64,000 bases of DNA from contig NZ_JARGNA010000001.1 of assembly GCF_030167905.1 (NCBI RefSeq), positions 310,001 to 374,000 of the forward strand. The letters run 5' to 3'. Below, piece by piece: positions 16,532 through 25,762 of the stretch. Source of the DNA: Flavobacterium terrisoli. Its GTDB lineage: Bacteria; Bacteroidota; Bacteroidia; Flavobacteriales; Flavobacteriaceae. A program made the position numbers and the translations under genes. Position 1 is the first letter of the stretch; every line of letters begins with the position of its first letter. A model generated the notes under the pieces. That model saw only the letters and a program-made list of their open reading frames with translations, ran no database searches and had not been told where the DNA came from.

Positions 16532-17569
16532 TTAGTCTTTCTCGTTAAATAAATTCATTTTTTCCACCCATTTGGTCTTTTTCTCCAATAGGAAAACATC
16601 CAAGAACAAAAGGAAAAACCCAAAACCTAAAAACCACTGGAACTGCGATTTGAAATCGGCCATCTGTGTGCTTTCAAATTCCGTTTTCTGAATGTTATCC
16701 AAAGCATTTTTGACATAATCCAAAACCGCTTTGGTTGAATTGCCATCAACATAACCGCCGCCGGTTGCTTTGGCAATTTCTTTTAAGACTTCCGGATTTC
16801 TTTTGGTAATCACCACTTCGTCATTTTGATCTCTTTGGAAATGGTCTACAACTCCGTTTCTCTTTAACGGAATTGGTCCGCCTTTTTCACTTCCTACACC
16901 AATCGTGATGATTTTTAATCCTAATTTCTTGGCTTCTTCCGCCGCTGCTAATGATTCTTCTGAATGGTCTTCACCATCACTAATGATAATCAGCAATTTG
17001 TTGGTTTTGTCTTTCTTATCAATAAAGGTCGTGGCCAGATTAATAGCCTGATCAATCGACGTTCCTTGTGACGATATTATCCCTGGGTTCATGCTTTGTA
17101 AAAACATTTTGGCCACGCTGTAATCCGTTGTAATCGGTAAGACCGGAAATGCACTTCCCGAATAGGCCACAATTCCGATGCGGTCGCTGCCTAAGTTGTT
17201 GATGATTTGTGATACCAATTGTTTGCTTTTTTCTAAACGGCTTGGCGCAACGTCTTCAGCCAGCATACTTTTAGAAACGTCAATCGCAAAAACGATGTCG
17301 ATTCCTTCGCGTTTTACAGTTTCCAATTTGGTTCCCATTTTTGGGTTGACCAAACCAATAATCAAACAGGTCAAAGCCAAAAGCACTAAAACCAATTTCA
17401 AAATAGGTTTAAAAACAGATCTTTCAGGGCTTAATTTTTTTAGCAAATCCAGGTCGCCAAACTCGCGTTGTTTTTTTCTTTTCCAATATTGTAAATACAA
17501 GAAAAGCATCACCAATACCGGAATGGCAATCAAGAAATACAAATATCCTTTTTCTTCTAACTCGTACAT
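16532..17569 (-). CDS. batB: BatB: membrane-anchored VWA domain protein
   Basis: A 345-aa protein. Two N-terminal transmembrane helices (about residues 10-28 and 55-73) precede a von Willebrand factor A domain whose MIDAS motif is intact: D97, S99 and S101 in AIDVSKSMLAED, with ISDGEDH further on. A C-terminal transmembrane helix lies near residue 320. VWA domains bind protein partners through a divalent metal. It follows batA with a 6-bp gap. Confidence 0.9.
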   Translation of the reverse strand: MYELEEKGYLYFLIAIPVLVMLFLYLQYWKRKKQREFGDLDLLKKLSPERSVFKPILKLVLVLLALTCLIIGLVNPKMGTKLETVKREGIDIVFAIDVSKSMLAEDVAPSRLEKSKQLVSQIINNLGSDRIGIVAYSGSAFPVLPITTDYSVAKMFLQSMNPGIISSQGTSIDQAINLATTFIDKKDKTNKLLIIISDGEDHSEESLAAAEEAKKLGLKIITIGVGSEKGGPIPLKRNGVVDHFQRDQNDEVVITKRNPEVLKEIAKATGGGYVDGNSTKAVLDYVKNALDNIQKTEFESTQMADFKSQFQWFLGFGFFLLFLDVFLLEKKTKWVEKMNLFNEKD

Positions 17570-17575
17570 ACGCTG

Positions 17576-18574
17576 TTATATAAAACTTCTGTAAACGGTG
17601 TTTCGCAACCCTAATTCAATCAAAACCAAGAAACACGCAAACCAAACAAACGGGCGGAATTTTTCATCGTAATCATAGAATTTCAATTCTTCGATTTCGG
17701 TAGTTTCCAGTTTGTTGATTTCGTTATAAATCGCTTCCAGTTTGCTGTTGTTATTGGCACGGAAATATTTTCCGCCGGTATTTTTGGCAATAGTCTGCAA
17801 TAAATTCACATCGATTTCCACCGGCATCATCCTAAACAAAAATCCACCGTTTGGCGCATAAGCATAAGGTGACATGGCTTCGCCATTGGTTCCTATTCCG
17901 ACTGTATATACTTTGATGCCATATTCTTTGGCGATTTGTGAAGCCGTTTCCGGTTCAATAAACCCGGAATTGTTCACACCATCCGTCAGGAGAATGATCA
18001 CTTTGCTTTTGGCTTTGCTGTCTTTCAAACGATTCACCGCAGTGGTCAATCCCATTCCGATTCCGGTTCCATCCTGTAACACATTGTCATATCTGATACT
18101 TCGAATGGCATCCTGAACAATCGCTTTGTCACTCGTTACAGGAGTTTTGGTATAAGCTTCAGAAGCGTAAACCACAATTCCGATTCGGTCATTGGGTCTG
18201 CCTTCGACAAAACTTGTGGCCACTTTTTTCAAAGCTTCCATACGATTTGGTTTTAAATCTTTGGCCAACATACTACCGGAAACGTCAATTGCCATAACGA
18301 TGTCAATTCCTTTGGTTGATTTGGTTTGGCTACTGATATCGACTTTTCTTGGTCGTGCCATGGCAATAATCAAGGAGCTCAAAGCCAGCAAACGCAATAC
18401 GAACAGATAAGGTTTTAGTTTGGCCACCAATGATTTTTGGGCTTTAAAACCGCTAACCGAACTTATTTTCAACGTTGCCGATTGTTTTCTTTTCCAAAAT
18501 TGCCACGCGATAGCCGCCGGAAGCAATAAGAACAACCAGAAAAACTCAGGATTTAAAAAACTCACTTCTTTCAT
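17576..18574 (-). CDS. batA: BatA: membrane-anchored VWA domain protein
   Basis: A 332-aa paralogue of BatB with the same layout: N-terminal helices at about 10-25 and 56-72, and a VWA domain with the MIDAS DxSxS at D97, S99, S101 (AIDVSGSMLAKD) and LLTDGVNNSG. A C-terminal transmembrane helix is present. It overlaps the upstream gene by 4 bp (ATGA), which implies translational coupling. It is the core component of the Bat system together with BatB. Confidence 0.9.
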   Translation of the reverse strand: MKEVSFLNPEFFWLFLLLPAAIAWQFWKRKQSATLKISSVSGFKAQKSLVAKLKPYLFVLRLLALSSLIIAMARPRKVDISSQTKSTKGIDIVMAIDVSGSMLAKDLKPNRMEALKKVATSFVEGRPNDRIGIVVYASEAYTKTPVTSDKAIVQDAIRSIRYDNVLQDGTGIGMGLTTAVNRLKDSKAKSKVIILLTDGVNNSGFIEPETASQIAKEYGIKVYTVGIGTNGEAMSPYAYAPNGGFLFRMMPVEIDVNLLQTIAKNTGGKYFRANNNSKLEAIYNEINKLETTEIEELKFYDYDEKFRPFVWFACFLVLIELGLRNTVYRSFI

Positions 18575-20214
18575 TGTTGCGCCTGTGTTTGTAATTCAAC
18601 CGAATTCAAAACTCTTTCGGTAATCTGTTTGCCATATTTGTCGCCTTCTTCATGCATGATCATGATTTGTTGTAAACCCTGACTTTGCGCAAAAATCAGC
18701 ATCTCATAATACATTTTGGTTGACTTGTTATTGACTTTATCAACAACAGTCAATGTTCCGTAGGCTTTTCTGCCAGAAATGCCTTTTTGCGTATCAAAAT
18801 CATCCGTTTTTACAATGATATTTGTTGCGCCTTGTTGTTCCAAAGCGTTCAATGATCCTTCAGCAGCTTTGTCCAAATCAGGGTTTGGTATTTCCTGTTT
18901 GAATTTGGTTGTACTGACCACAACATAAAAATTGTCAATCATACTTCCATAAGTAAAAATTTGCATCTCTTTAATCATGGCTGCAGCATCTTTGGTAAGT
19001 GCTTTGGTCGCGTCAATCCGTTTTAAAACTTTTGGGGTTTCTATTTTCACACCCGGATCGCCATATTCGCTGTAAACCCATTCGCTTTCAGCTAATTCTT
19101 TGGTTGGATGCCCAATCAAATTGTCTTTGACATAATCATAGCCTTTGAAATAAATCAAGCTGCCGAGCGCAACCACAATCATTCCCAAGACAATTCCGAT
19201 AGTGGTAATGATTCTCACGCGTTTTTGTTTTCTGAGCCTTTGCAAACGCGCCAATTCTTTTTGCTGTTCGTTCCACAAAGCCAATTCGTCATCGACTTCC
19301 ACAATTTCCGGAATCGATTTGTGAATGGTTACGATAGAATTGGAGATGCGTTTTTTATCTTCTTCGATTTCAAAATCAAGCGGTTTTACTTTGGCGAATT
19401 TTACCAAATCGGCTTGCTTTAATACTTTTTCCAAGTTCTCAACGGTTTCGTTGGATAGCTTTAATTTCTGTTGTTTTGCCGCCCTTCGTAAACCTTCAAT
19501 CAGTTCGGAAGTGGTGCTTTCCATCGCCGGAACATGGATTTCTTCTTCGATATAATTACGGGCAATATCCGTCAGTTCGGAATAATAACTTTTGATTTCC
19601 CCTTTTTGCCAAAGCTCTTTGGTTTCCAATTGTTGGAGTAAAGTAGTGGCTTTTTCAATTGGAGTTTTATAAACAATAACCTCGACTTTTTCTTTGGTCT
19701 GCATTTTTTTGATGAATCGGTACACAAAAAAACCGGCGACAGCGATGGCCAAAACAATCAAAACATAAATCCACCAAAAACCCATCGGGCTTTCCACTTG
19801 GGCAATGTCTTTGATGTCGTACATTTTTTGTTTTAAGGTATCGACTTTGACATCATTCACTTCCACTTTGATGCTATCGGAAAAAAAAGTTTTTCCATTA
19901 ATGATGACGGGAATTCTCGGAATCAGGTATTTTCCACTGTCGAATTGCGTCAAGCCATATCTTTTGATTAACTCGTAACGCGCGCCTTTTTTAACGGTAT
20001 CAATTTTATAGGATTCGATGACTTCCAAAGCGCCAAAATTCTTGCTTTCCGGGAATTTCACTTTGGATAAGGTATCGACATCAGTTTTTAAAGACAGTTT
20101 GAACTCGGCTCCGATTTTGTTTTTGGTTACATTAATGGAAGTCGTGACTTTTTTCGTTTGGGCGAAAAGAGAAATGGAGAGCAAGCACAAAAATAGAAGC
20201 AATTTACTTTTCAT
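18571..20214 (-). CDS. BatD-like membrane protein of the Bat operon
   Basis: A 547-aa protein: signal peptide (MKSKLLLFLCLLSISLFAQ), beta-rich periplasmic domain to about residue 145, transmembrane helix (GFWWIYVLIVLAIAVAGFF near 147-167), a cytoplasmic helical domain, a second transmembrane helix (ITTIGIVLGMIVVALGSLIYF near 345) and a C-terminal alpha/beta domain of about 170 aa. The N-terminal half resembles the BatD family, the C-terminal domain is not recognised. It sits between the DUF58 gene and batA, where a hypothetical gene is usual in Bacteroidota Bat loci. Confidence 0.75.
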   Translation of the reverse strand: MKSKLLLFLCLLSISLFAQTKKVTTSINVTKNKIGAEFKLSLKTDVDTLSKVKFPESKNFGALEVIESYKIDTVKKGARYELIKRYGLTQFDSGKYLIPRIPVIINGKTFFSDSIKVEVNDVKVDTLKQKMYDIKDIAQVESPMGFWWIYVLIVLAIAVAGFFVYRFIKKMQTKEKVEVIVYKTPIEKATTLLQQLETKELWQKGEIKSYYSELTDIARNYIEEEIHVPAMESTTSELIEGLRRAAKQQKLKLSNETVENLEKVLKQADLVKFAKVKPLDFEIEEDKKRISNSIVTIHKSIPEIVEVDDELALWNEQQKELARLQRLRKQKRVRIITTIGIVLGMIVVALGSLIYFKGYDYVKDNLIGHPTKELAESEWVYSEYGDPGVKIETPKVLKRIDATKALTKDAAAMIKEMQIFTYGSMIDNFYVVVSTTKFKQEIPNPDLDKAAEGSLNALEQQGATNIIVKTDDFDTQKGISGRKAYGTLTVVDKVNNKSTKMYYEMLIFAQSQGLQQIMIMHEEGDKYGKQITERVLNSVELQTQAQQ

Positions 20215-20219
20215 GTTTC

Positions 20220-21086
20220 TTATCTCGATTTAAAATAACCCAATAATTTCGTAACATAACTTTCATCCACACGTGTATTCACGGTTCCTGAACCACATTT
20301 GGAAAAGATATCCTTGAAATAATTCACTTTGTCCTGGTATTGTTTTTCGTAGCTCAAACGCGCTTTTTTCGAACCGGTATTGACTACTAAAACTTCTCCG
20401 GTTTCGGCATCTTCCATTTCGACCATACCAATGTTTGGCATTTTAGCTTCTCGGATGTCATATACACGAACTCCTGTGATATCGTGTTTCTTTCCGGCAA
20501 TCTTTAGTGTTTTTTCGTAATCGTCTTCGACCATAAAATCGGAAATCACAAAGACAATCGCTTTCTTTTTCTGTGTACCCGATAAAAATTTCAAAGCTTG
20601 TGACAAATCGGTTCTTTTGCTTTTGGGCTGGAATTCGATAAGCTCACGAATGATGCGCAATACGTGTGATTTTCCTTTTTTGGGCGGAATGTATAATTCG
20701 ATTTGGTCTGAGAATAAAATCAGTCCGATTTTATCGTTGTTTTGTGTCGCCGAAAAAGCCATCGTTGCGGCAATTTCGGTTACGATTTCGCTTTTCAGTT
20801 GGTTTTTGGTTCCAAAACTCTCCGAACCCGAAATATCGACCATCAACATCATGGTCAATTCGCGTTCTTCCTCAAAAACTTTGACATACGGTTCGTTATA
20901 ACGCGCGGTCACATTCCAGTCGATGGCACGAATATCGTCGCCATACTGGTACTGACGCACTTCCGAAAACGTCATACCGCGGCCTTTGAATGACGTGTGG
21001 TATTCGCCCGAGAAGATATGATCACTCAATCTTCGGGTTTTGATTTCGATTTTACGAACTTTTTTGAGTAAGTCTTTGGTTTCCAT
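20220..21086 (-). CDS. DUF58 domain-containing protein
   Basis: A 288-aa soluble protein with the DUF58 signature VRQYQYGDDIRAIDWNVTAR (residues 43-62), followed by a VWA-like domain with an intact MIDAS (D84, S86, S88 in MVDISGSES). DUF58 proteins occur with MoxR ATPases and Bat VWA proteins and are thought to be MoxR substrates or adaptors. It is 5 bp from the next gene in the operon. The ATG at 21086 is the first plausible start. Confidence 0.9.
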   Translation of the reverse strand: METKDLLKKVRKIEIKTRRLSDHIFSGEYHTSFKGRGMTFSEVRQYQYGDDIRAIDWNVTARYNEPYVKVFEEERELTMMLMVDISGSESFGTKNQLKSEIVTEIAATMAFSATQNNDKIGLILFSDQIELYIPPKKGKSHVLRIIRELIEFQPKSKRTDLSQALKFLSGTQKKKAIVFVISDFMVEDDYEKTLKIAGKKHDITGVRVYDIREAKMPNIGMVEMEDAETGEVLVVNTGSKKARLSYEKQYQDKVNYFKDIFSKCGSGTVNTRVDESYVTKLLGYFKSR

Positions 21087-21094
21087 TTTTTTAG

Positions 21095-21168
21095 CGTTCA
21101 GCCATCAGCGTTCAGCCATTAGCGTTCAGTATTGTGCTGACTGCTAAAAGCTAATTGCTAAAAGCTGA
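21095..21168. repeat. tandem 14-bp repeat between moxR and DUF58 gene
   Basis: AGCGTTCAGCCATC and AGCGTTCAGCCATT followed by AGCGTTCAG (about 21098-21129), then GCTAAAAGCTAATT and GCTAAAAGCTGATT (about 21143-21170). Both are tandem 14-bp words inside an otherwise tight operon. The second pair can also fold, as AGCTTTTAGC is partly self-complementary. Confidence 0.6.
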
Positions 21169-21169
21169 T

Positions 21170-22174
21170 TTAAGGAACTTCGATTTCGTTTACGATTTTG
21201 TTGATGATGTCCACCGAAGTAATGTTTTCGGCTTCTGCCTCATAAGTAACCCCGATTCTGTGACGCAATACATCGTGCACTACGGCGCGAACGTCTTCCG
21301 GAATCACATAACCACGGCGTTTGATAAACGCATAACATTTGGCGGCTGTCGCCAAATTGATGCTTCCACGTGGTGAAGCTCCGAAACTAATCAACGGTTT
21401 AAGGCTTTCCAGCTTGTACTTTTCAGGAGTACGGGTAGCGAAAATGATATCTAAAATATATTTTTCAATTTTTTCGTCCATGTAAACCTCACGAACAGCT
21501 TCCTGAGCGCGAAGGATTTGGTCAACCGAAACCACGGCATTTACTTTATCAAAAGCGCCTTTTAGGTTTTGGCGAACAACCATTCGCTCTTCCTCCATTT
21601 TTGGATAATCGATAACGGTTTTCAACATAAAACGATCGACCTGTGCTTCCGGTAACGGATAAGTTCCTTCCTGCTCGATTGGGTTTTGGGTAGCTAAAAC
21701 TAAAAACGGTTTGTCTAACTTGAAAGTCGTATCGCCAATCGTTACTTGTTTTTCCTGCATCGCTTCCAACAAAGCTGATTGTACTTTGGCCGGCGCACGG
21801 TTGATCTCATCCGCTAAAACGAAATTGGCGAAGATTGGTCCTTTTTTGATCGAAAACTCATTGGCTTTGATATTGTAAATCATCGTTCCGATAACGTCGG
21901 CAGGTAATAAATCGGGTGTAAACTGAATACGGCTGAAACTTCCATGAACGGCTTGAGAAAGCGTATTGATGGCTAAGGTTTTTGCCAAGCCCGGAACACC
22001 TTCCAAAAGAATATGGCCTTGTCCCAAAAGTCCAATTAACAATCTTTCTATCATATGCTTTTGACCTACAATGACTTTGTTCATTTCCAATGTCAGTAAA
22101 TCGATAAAAGCACTTTCATGTTCTATTTTTTCATTAATTGCTCTGATATCTAAAGCAGTACCATTTTCTTCCAT
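21170..22174 (-). CDS. MoxR family AAA+ ATPase
   Basis: A 334-aa AAA_3-type ATPase of the MoxR group. Walker A is EGVPGLAKT (residues 58-66), Walker B FVLADEINRAPAK, sensor region ATQNPIEQEGTYPLPEAQVDRF, and an AAA lid follows. MoxR ATPases act as chaperones that assemble or activate VWA-domain partners; here these are the downstream DUF58, BatA and BatB proteins. It is the first gene of the 9-kb Bat operon; the 252-bp upstream gap separates it from the divergent aldo/keto reductase. Confidence 0.93.
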   Translation of the reverse strand: MEENGTALDIRAINEKIEHESAFIDLLTLEMNKVIVGQKHMIERLLIGLLGQGHILLEGVPGLAKTLAINTLSQAVHGSFSRIQFTPDLLPADVIGTMIYNIKANEFSIKKGPIFANFVLADEINRAPAKVQSALLEAMQEKQVTIGDTTFKLDKPFLVLATQNPIEQEGTYPLPEAQVDRFMLKTVIDYPKMEEERMVVRQNLKGAFDKVNAVVSVDQILRAQEAVREVYMDEKIEKYILDIIFATRTPEKYKLESLKPLISFGASPRGSINLATAAKCYAFIKRRGYVIPEDVRAVVHDVLRHRIGVTYEAEAENITSVDIINKIVNEIEVP

Positions 22175-22426
22175 AGTGTTTGGTTTATTCTAATGTATGT
22201 CCGTTATAATTTTAACATTTCAAAAGTGAAAATTTATTAGGTTACCGGATGTTAATAATGCGTTAAAACTTTAGAAAACATCCCAATTTTAAGGATGATT
22301 TATGATTTTCTTTTTATAATTTTAAGACCTAATCGGTTTTCCTGTTTTCGGGTGGCAAAATAAGAAAATTTTCCAAAGGACAAAAAACCAAAAATAGTTA
22401 CAACACACTTCTAAAAAATAGAAACA

Positions 22427-23293
22427 ATGCAGACAAAACTTTCACCCATAATTGCCGGAACGATGAACTGGGGCATTTGGGATAAAAACCTAAATACTTC
22501 CGAAATGGAGCATCTGATTCACCTTTGTATCGAAAACAAAATCACCACTTTTGACCATGCCGATATTTATGGCGATTATACCACAGAAGCCGATTTCGGG
22601 AAGGCTTTGACCCAAAGCAAAATCGACCGAAAAAAGATCCAATTGATTTCGAAATGCGGCATCCAGCATATTAAAGGCAGAGACAATAAAGTCAAGCATT
22701 ACGATTATTCCAAGGAATACATCATTTGGTCGGCGGAGAATTCCTTAAAAAACCTACAAACCGATTACTTAGATGTGTTGCTATTGCATCGCCCGAGTCC
22801 GCTGATGGTTGCTGATGAAATTGCAGAAGCGATTGAGAAATTAAAAAAAGAAGGCAAGATTGTTGATTTTGGGGTTTCCAATTTTACGGCCTGGCAAACC
22901 GAATTCATTCGCCAAAAAACCGAAATCAATTACAACCAGATACAATTTTCGGCCACACACCATGAAGCGATGTTGGATGGCAGTTTAGATTATATGCAAC
23001 TGCATAACATTCGTCCGATGAGTTGGAATCCGCTGGGAACGGTTTTTAGGGAAGACATAGAACAGACACGACGACTGAAAAAAATATTGGCAGAATTGGT
23101 CAATAAATATCATTTTGGCGCTGACACCATTCTTCTGGCGTGGATCTTAAAACATCCGGCGAAAGTCATTCCGGTGGCAGGAACGGTAAATGTAGCCCGA
23201 ATTCAGGCGTTGATGAAAGCAACGGAACTGGAGTTGGAACAAGAAGACTGGTTTGCCATCTGGACGGAAAGCATGGGTAACAAAGTGCCTTAG
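22427..23293 (+). CDS. aldo/keto reductase
   Basis: A 288-aa (beta/alpha)8 NADPH-dependent oxidoreductase of the YdhF-like AKR group. The tetrad is visible as D43 in FDHADIYGD, Y48, K76 in LISKCG and the His in LLHRPSP (about residue 111). The substrate is unknown. It is followed 11 bp later by the AlbA_2-domain gene, so the three plus-strand genes to 25186 may form an operon. Confidence 0.9.
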   Translation: MQTKLSPIIAGTMNWGIWDKNLNTSEMEHLIHLCIENKITTFDHADIYGDYTTEADFGKALTQSKIDRKKIQLISKCGIQHIKGRDNKVKHYDYSKEYIIWSAENSLKNLQTDYLDVLLLHRPSPLMVADEIAEAIEKLKKEGKIVDFGVSNFTAWQTEFIRQKTEINYNQIQFSATHHEAMLDGSLDYMQLHNIRPMSWNPLGTVFREDIEQTRRLKKILAELVNKYHFGADTILLAWILKHPAKVIPVAGTVNVARIQALMKATELELEQEDWFAIWTESMGNKVP

Positions 23294-23304
23294 TATAAGC
23301 GACA

Positions 23305-24456
23305 ATGATAAACAAACGCCTTCTCATAAAAAATCTCTTAGCTCATAATGATGAGTGTAGTTTTTATGATAAGAAGCGTCAGTTGAATTTGCATACCAAA
23401 GAAGGAAAAGCCAAGTTTTTGAAACACATTTGTGCGTTGTCGAATTCCAATCCTTCCAACAATTCTTATATCGTTGTTGGCGTTGAAGATCAGGACAACG
23501 AAATCATGGGTGATGACTTTTTTGACGACAGCCGAATACAGAATCTGGTCAATGCTTATTTGGAAAATCCGCCCAAAATTCAATATGAAAATGTGCCTTT
23601 TCCGAATTTGCCCAAAGACAAAGTAGTCGGATTGGTAACGATTAAACCCAAACACAAAACGTCTTTTTTTAAGAAAAACATCCATACAATACTGGCGAAC
23701 ACGGTTTTTGTCAGGGTTGGAAGCAATTCGATGCCAACGGAAGATAAGATTCCGTATTCTAAACAAAATATCGAAACGGTCATCAGCATTGAAAACAGTT
23801 CGCGAAACAGCATCGCCTATACCCTTGACGGAGTGATGGATTTTATGAATGTGCGGCATGGCGATATGTCTTCAAAATACAAGGTTTTCAAGGAGTTGTT
23901 TGTGATTTGTTGGGCCGGAATTCCGAAAAAAATCCGCGACACGACTTATCTTTCCCGTGTGGATATTGAATTGATTAACGAACAGGTAAAACTGTTTTAT
24001 TCGGCGCTCGATGTGGTTTCTATCGAATATAATGACCATAGTTTTACAATTGTAGAGCACGTACCGCTTGGGCTGAATGACAAAACGAGTTTTTATCCAT
24101 TGGAACAATTGACCATTCATTTTTTTGACAATGGCTATTACAAGATGGAGACACAAATGCTTTTTGAACCACCGGCTTACAATAAAAAAATGCTGCATCA
24201 CATTTATAATTCTAATTTAGCGTTGATTAATAAATTGCAAAAAGGAGTTGAGTTGACAGAAAGAGAAGAAAAAGATTTAGACAATCTGTCTTCGACACTG
24301 ATGATTTGCTATCTGAACGGTTTTGATGAGGCAAAGCAAAAACTAATTGAGGCCAAACCTTTTTTGAAAACACAAAAAAAAGCAACAATATATTTGAGTT
24401 TTAAGGAAGCGATGCGCGTTTTAAGAAAAATGAAATACGACAAAAACAATGAATAG
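23305..24456 (+). CDS. AlbA_2 (Schlafen-type) domain ATP-binding protein
   Basis: A 383-aa protein. The N-terminal third resembles the AlbA_2/divergent AAA_4 domain (ECSFYDKKRQLNL, IYALSNS-like CALSNSNPSNNSYIVVGVED, then DFFDDSRIQNLV and VFVRVGSNSMP up to about residue 150). The remainder is helical and without recognised motifs. Such proteins are usually annotated as ATP-binding or putative DNA-binding regulators, and function is unsettled. The stop overlaps the phosphatase start by 8 bp, suggesting coupled expression. Confidence 0.8.
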   Translation: MINKRLLIKNLLAHNDECSFYDKKRQLNLHTKEGKAKFLKHICALSNSNPSNNSYIVVGVEDQDNEIMGDDFFDDSRIQNLVNAYLENPPKIQYENVPFPNLPKDKVVGLVTIKPKHKTSFFKKNIHTILANTVFVRVGSNSMPTEDKIPYSKQNIETVISIENSSRNSIAYTLDGVMDFMNVRHGDMSSKYKVFKELFVICWAGIPKKIRDTTYLSRVDIELINEQVKLFYSALDVVSIEYNDHSFTIVEHVPLGLNDKTSFYPLEQLTIHFFDNGYYKMETQMLFEPPAYNKKMLHHIYNSNLALINKLQKGVELTEREEKDLDNLSSTLMICYLNGFDEAKQKLIEAKPFLKTQKKATIYLSFKEAMRVLRKMKYDKNNE

Positions 24457-25186
24457 AACACTCGTCATAGGAGATATTCACGGCGGATTACGGGCGCTGC
24501 ACCAAATTATGGAAAGAGCCAATGTGACCACAGATGACACTTTGATTTTTCTTGGAGATTATGTTGATGGCTGGAGTGAATCGCCGCAGGTGATTAATTA
24601 TCTGATTGAGTTAGGTCAGCAACAGAACTGTATTTTTCTTCGGGGAAACCATGATGAATTGCTGTTGGATTGGCTGGAAGGGCATACTGCGAATTTTGAT
24701 GAAAAAATGTGGTTTAAACACGGTGGCGAAGCAACGATAGTGGCTTATTCCAACATATCGGATGCTACTAAAAATGAGCACATCAAATTCCTGAAAGCAT
24801 TACAGGATTATTATCACGATGACCAAAACAGACTGTTTATCCACGCTGGGTTTACCAATCTGAACGGGATTCATTATGAATATTTCCCTAAATTATTCTA
24901 TTGGGACAGAACCTTATGGGAATCGGCATTGGCATTAGATCCGGAAATTCCGAAAGACAGTTGGCTGTATCCACGGCGATTTAGCTTGTATGATGAGGTC
25001 TATATCGGACACACACCGGTGACGCGAATCGGGCAAACAATTCCGGTAAAAAAAGCTTGTGTTTGGAACGTTGATACCGGAGCTGCATTCAAAGGACCGC
25101 TGACGATTATGGATGTTGACACCAAAGAGTTCTGGCAAAGCGAACCTTTGAACGAGTTGTATTTTAACGAAAAAGGACGGAATTGA
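24449..25186 (+). CDS. PPP-family metallophosphoesterase (serine/threonine phosphatase type)
   Basis: A 245-aa calcineurin-like phosphoesterase with all core motifs: GDIHG (D9, H11), GDYVDG (D37), GNHDE (N67, H68), and GHTPVTRIG plus a late DTGAAF. The arrangement matches bacterial PPP phosphatases such as PrpA/PrpE that act on phosphoproteins or dinucleotides (Ap4A-type). It overlaps the AlbA_2 gene by 8 bp. Substrate unknown. Confidence 0.9.
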   Translation: MNRTLVIGDIHGGLRALHQIMERANVTTDDTLIFLGDYVDGWSESPQVINYLIELGQQQNCIFLRGNHDELLLDWLEGHTANFDEKMWFKHGGEATIVAYSNISDATKNEHIKFLKALQDYYHDDQNRLFIHAGFTNLNGIHYEYFPKLFYWDRTLWESALALDPEIPKDSWLYPRRFSLYDEVYIGHTPVTRIGQTIPVKKACVWNVDTGAAFKGPLTIMDVDTKEFWQSEPLNELYFNEKGRN

Positions 25187-25225
25187 TTTCAAATTAATTC
25201 TACAAATAAGAATTTTCTAATAGCT

Positions 25226-25233
25226 TATATTTG
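25226..25233 (+). promoter_or_regulatory. -7 promoter box of the DUF6646 gene
   Basis: TATATTTG fits the Bacteroidota TAnnTTTG box, 20 bp upstream of the ATG at 25253. No good -33 TTTG is seen at 19 bp. Confidence 0.45.
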
Positions 25234-25252
25234 CACTTTAATTTATTAAACA

Positions 25253-25747
25253 ATGAAAAGAATCATCACAGTATTAGCCCTAGCGGCAGTTAGTTTTGTC
25301 AATGCACAAGCCTATAAAGGCAAAGGCGATATCAAAGGCCAGGTTGGATGGAATATCCAAGACCACGGAAACGGAATCAATGTGTCAGCTGATTTTGGTA
25401 TTGGGGAGAATATGTCGTACGGATTTGTAGCTTCCTATTTGCTTTCAGTAGAAAAACCGGGCGGTGTCAAACCTGATTTTGATGACAGAGCGGATGTAAA
25501 AGTACGTTTCAATGCCAATCTAGGGAATGTTTTAGGACTAGAAAAAAACATGGATGTTTATCCCGGATTGAATTTGGGAACCAGAAACTTTGGCGCTCAT
25601 TTAGGATTCCGATATTTCTTTACTGATGGATTCGGTTTGTATGCTGAAGGTGGATTTCCATTAGCCAAATACGATTCACATGTAGAAGGTTTTGAGAAGT
25701 ACAACAACCAGTTTGTGCTTAACATCGGCGCTTCGTTTAACTTATAA
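25253..25747 (+). CDS. DUF6646 family exported protein
   Basis: A 164-aa protein with a signal peptide (MKRIITVLALAAVSFVNAQ) and a beta-barrel-like body of alternating aromatic and polar residues (KGDIKGQVGWNIQ, GFVASYLL, HLGFRYFFTDGFGLYAEGGFP) ending in a phenylalanine strand NIGASFNL. It resembles the flavobacterial DUF6646 family. An outer-membrane location is likely; function unknown. The PhnA-like gene follows 16 bp downstream. Confidence 0.8.
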   Translation: MKRIITVLALAAVSFVNAQAYKGKGDIKGQVGWNIQDHGNGINVSADFGIGENMSYGFVASYLLSVEKPGGVKPDFDDRADVKVRFNANLGNVLGLEKNMDVYPGLNLGTRNFGAHLGFRYFFTDGFGLYAEGGFPLAKYDSHVEGFEKYNNQFVLNIGASFNL

Positions 25748-25762
25748 AACAAGACCGATAGC

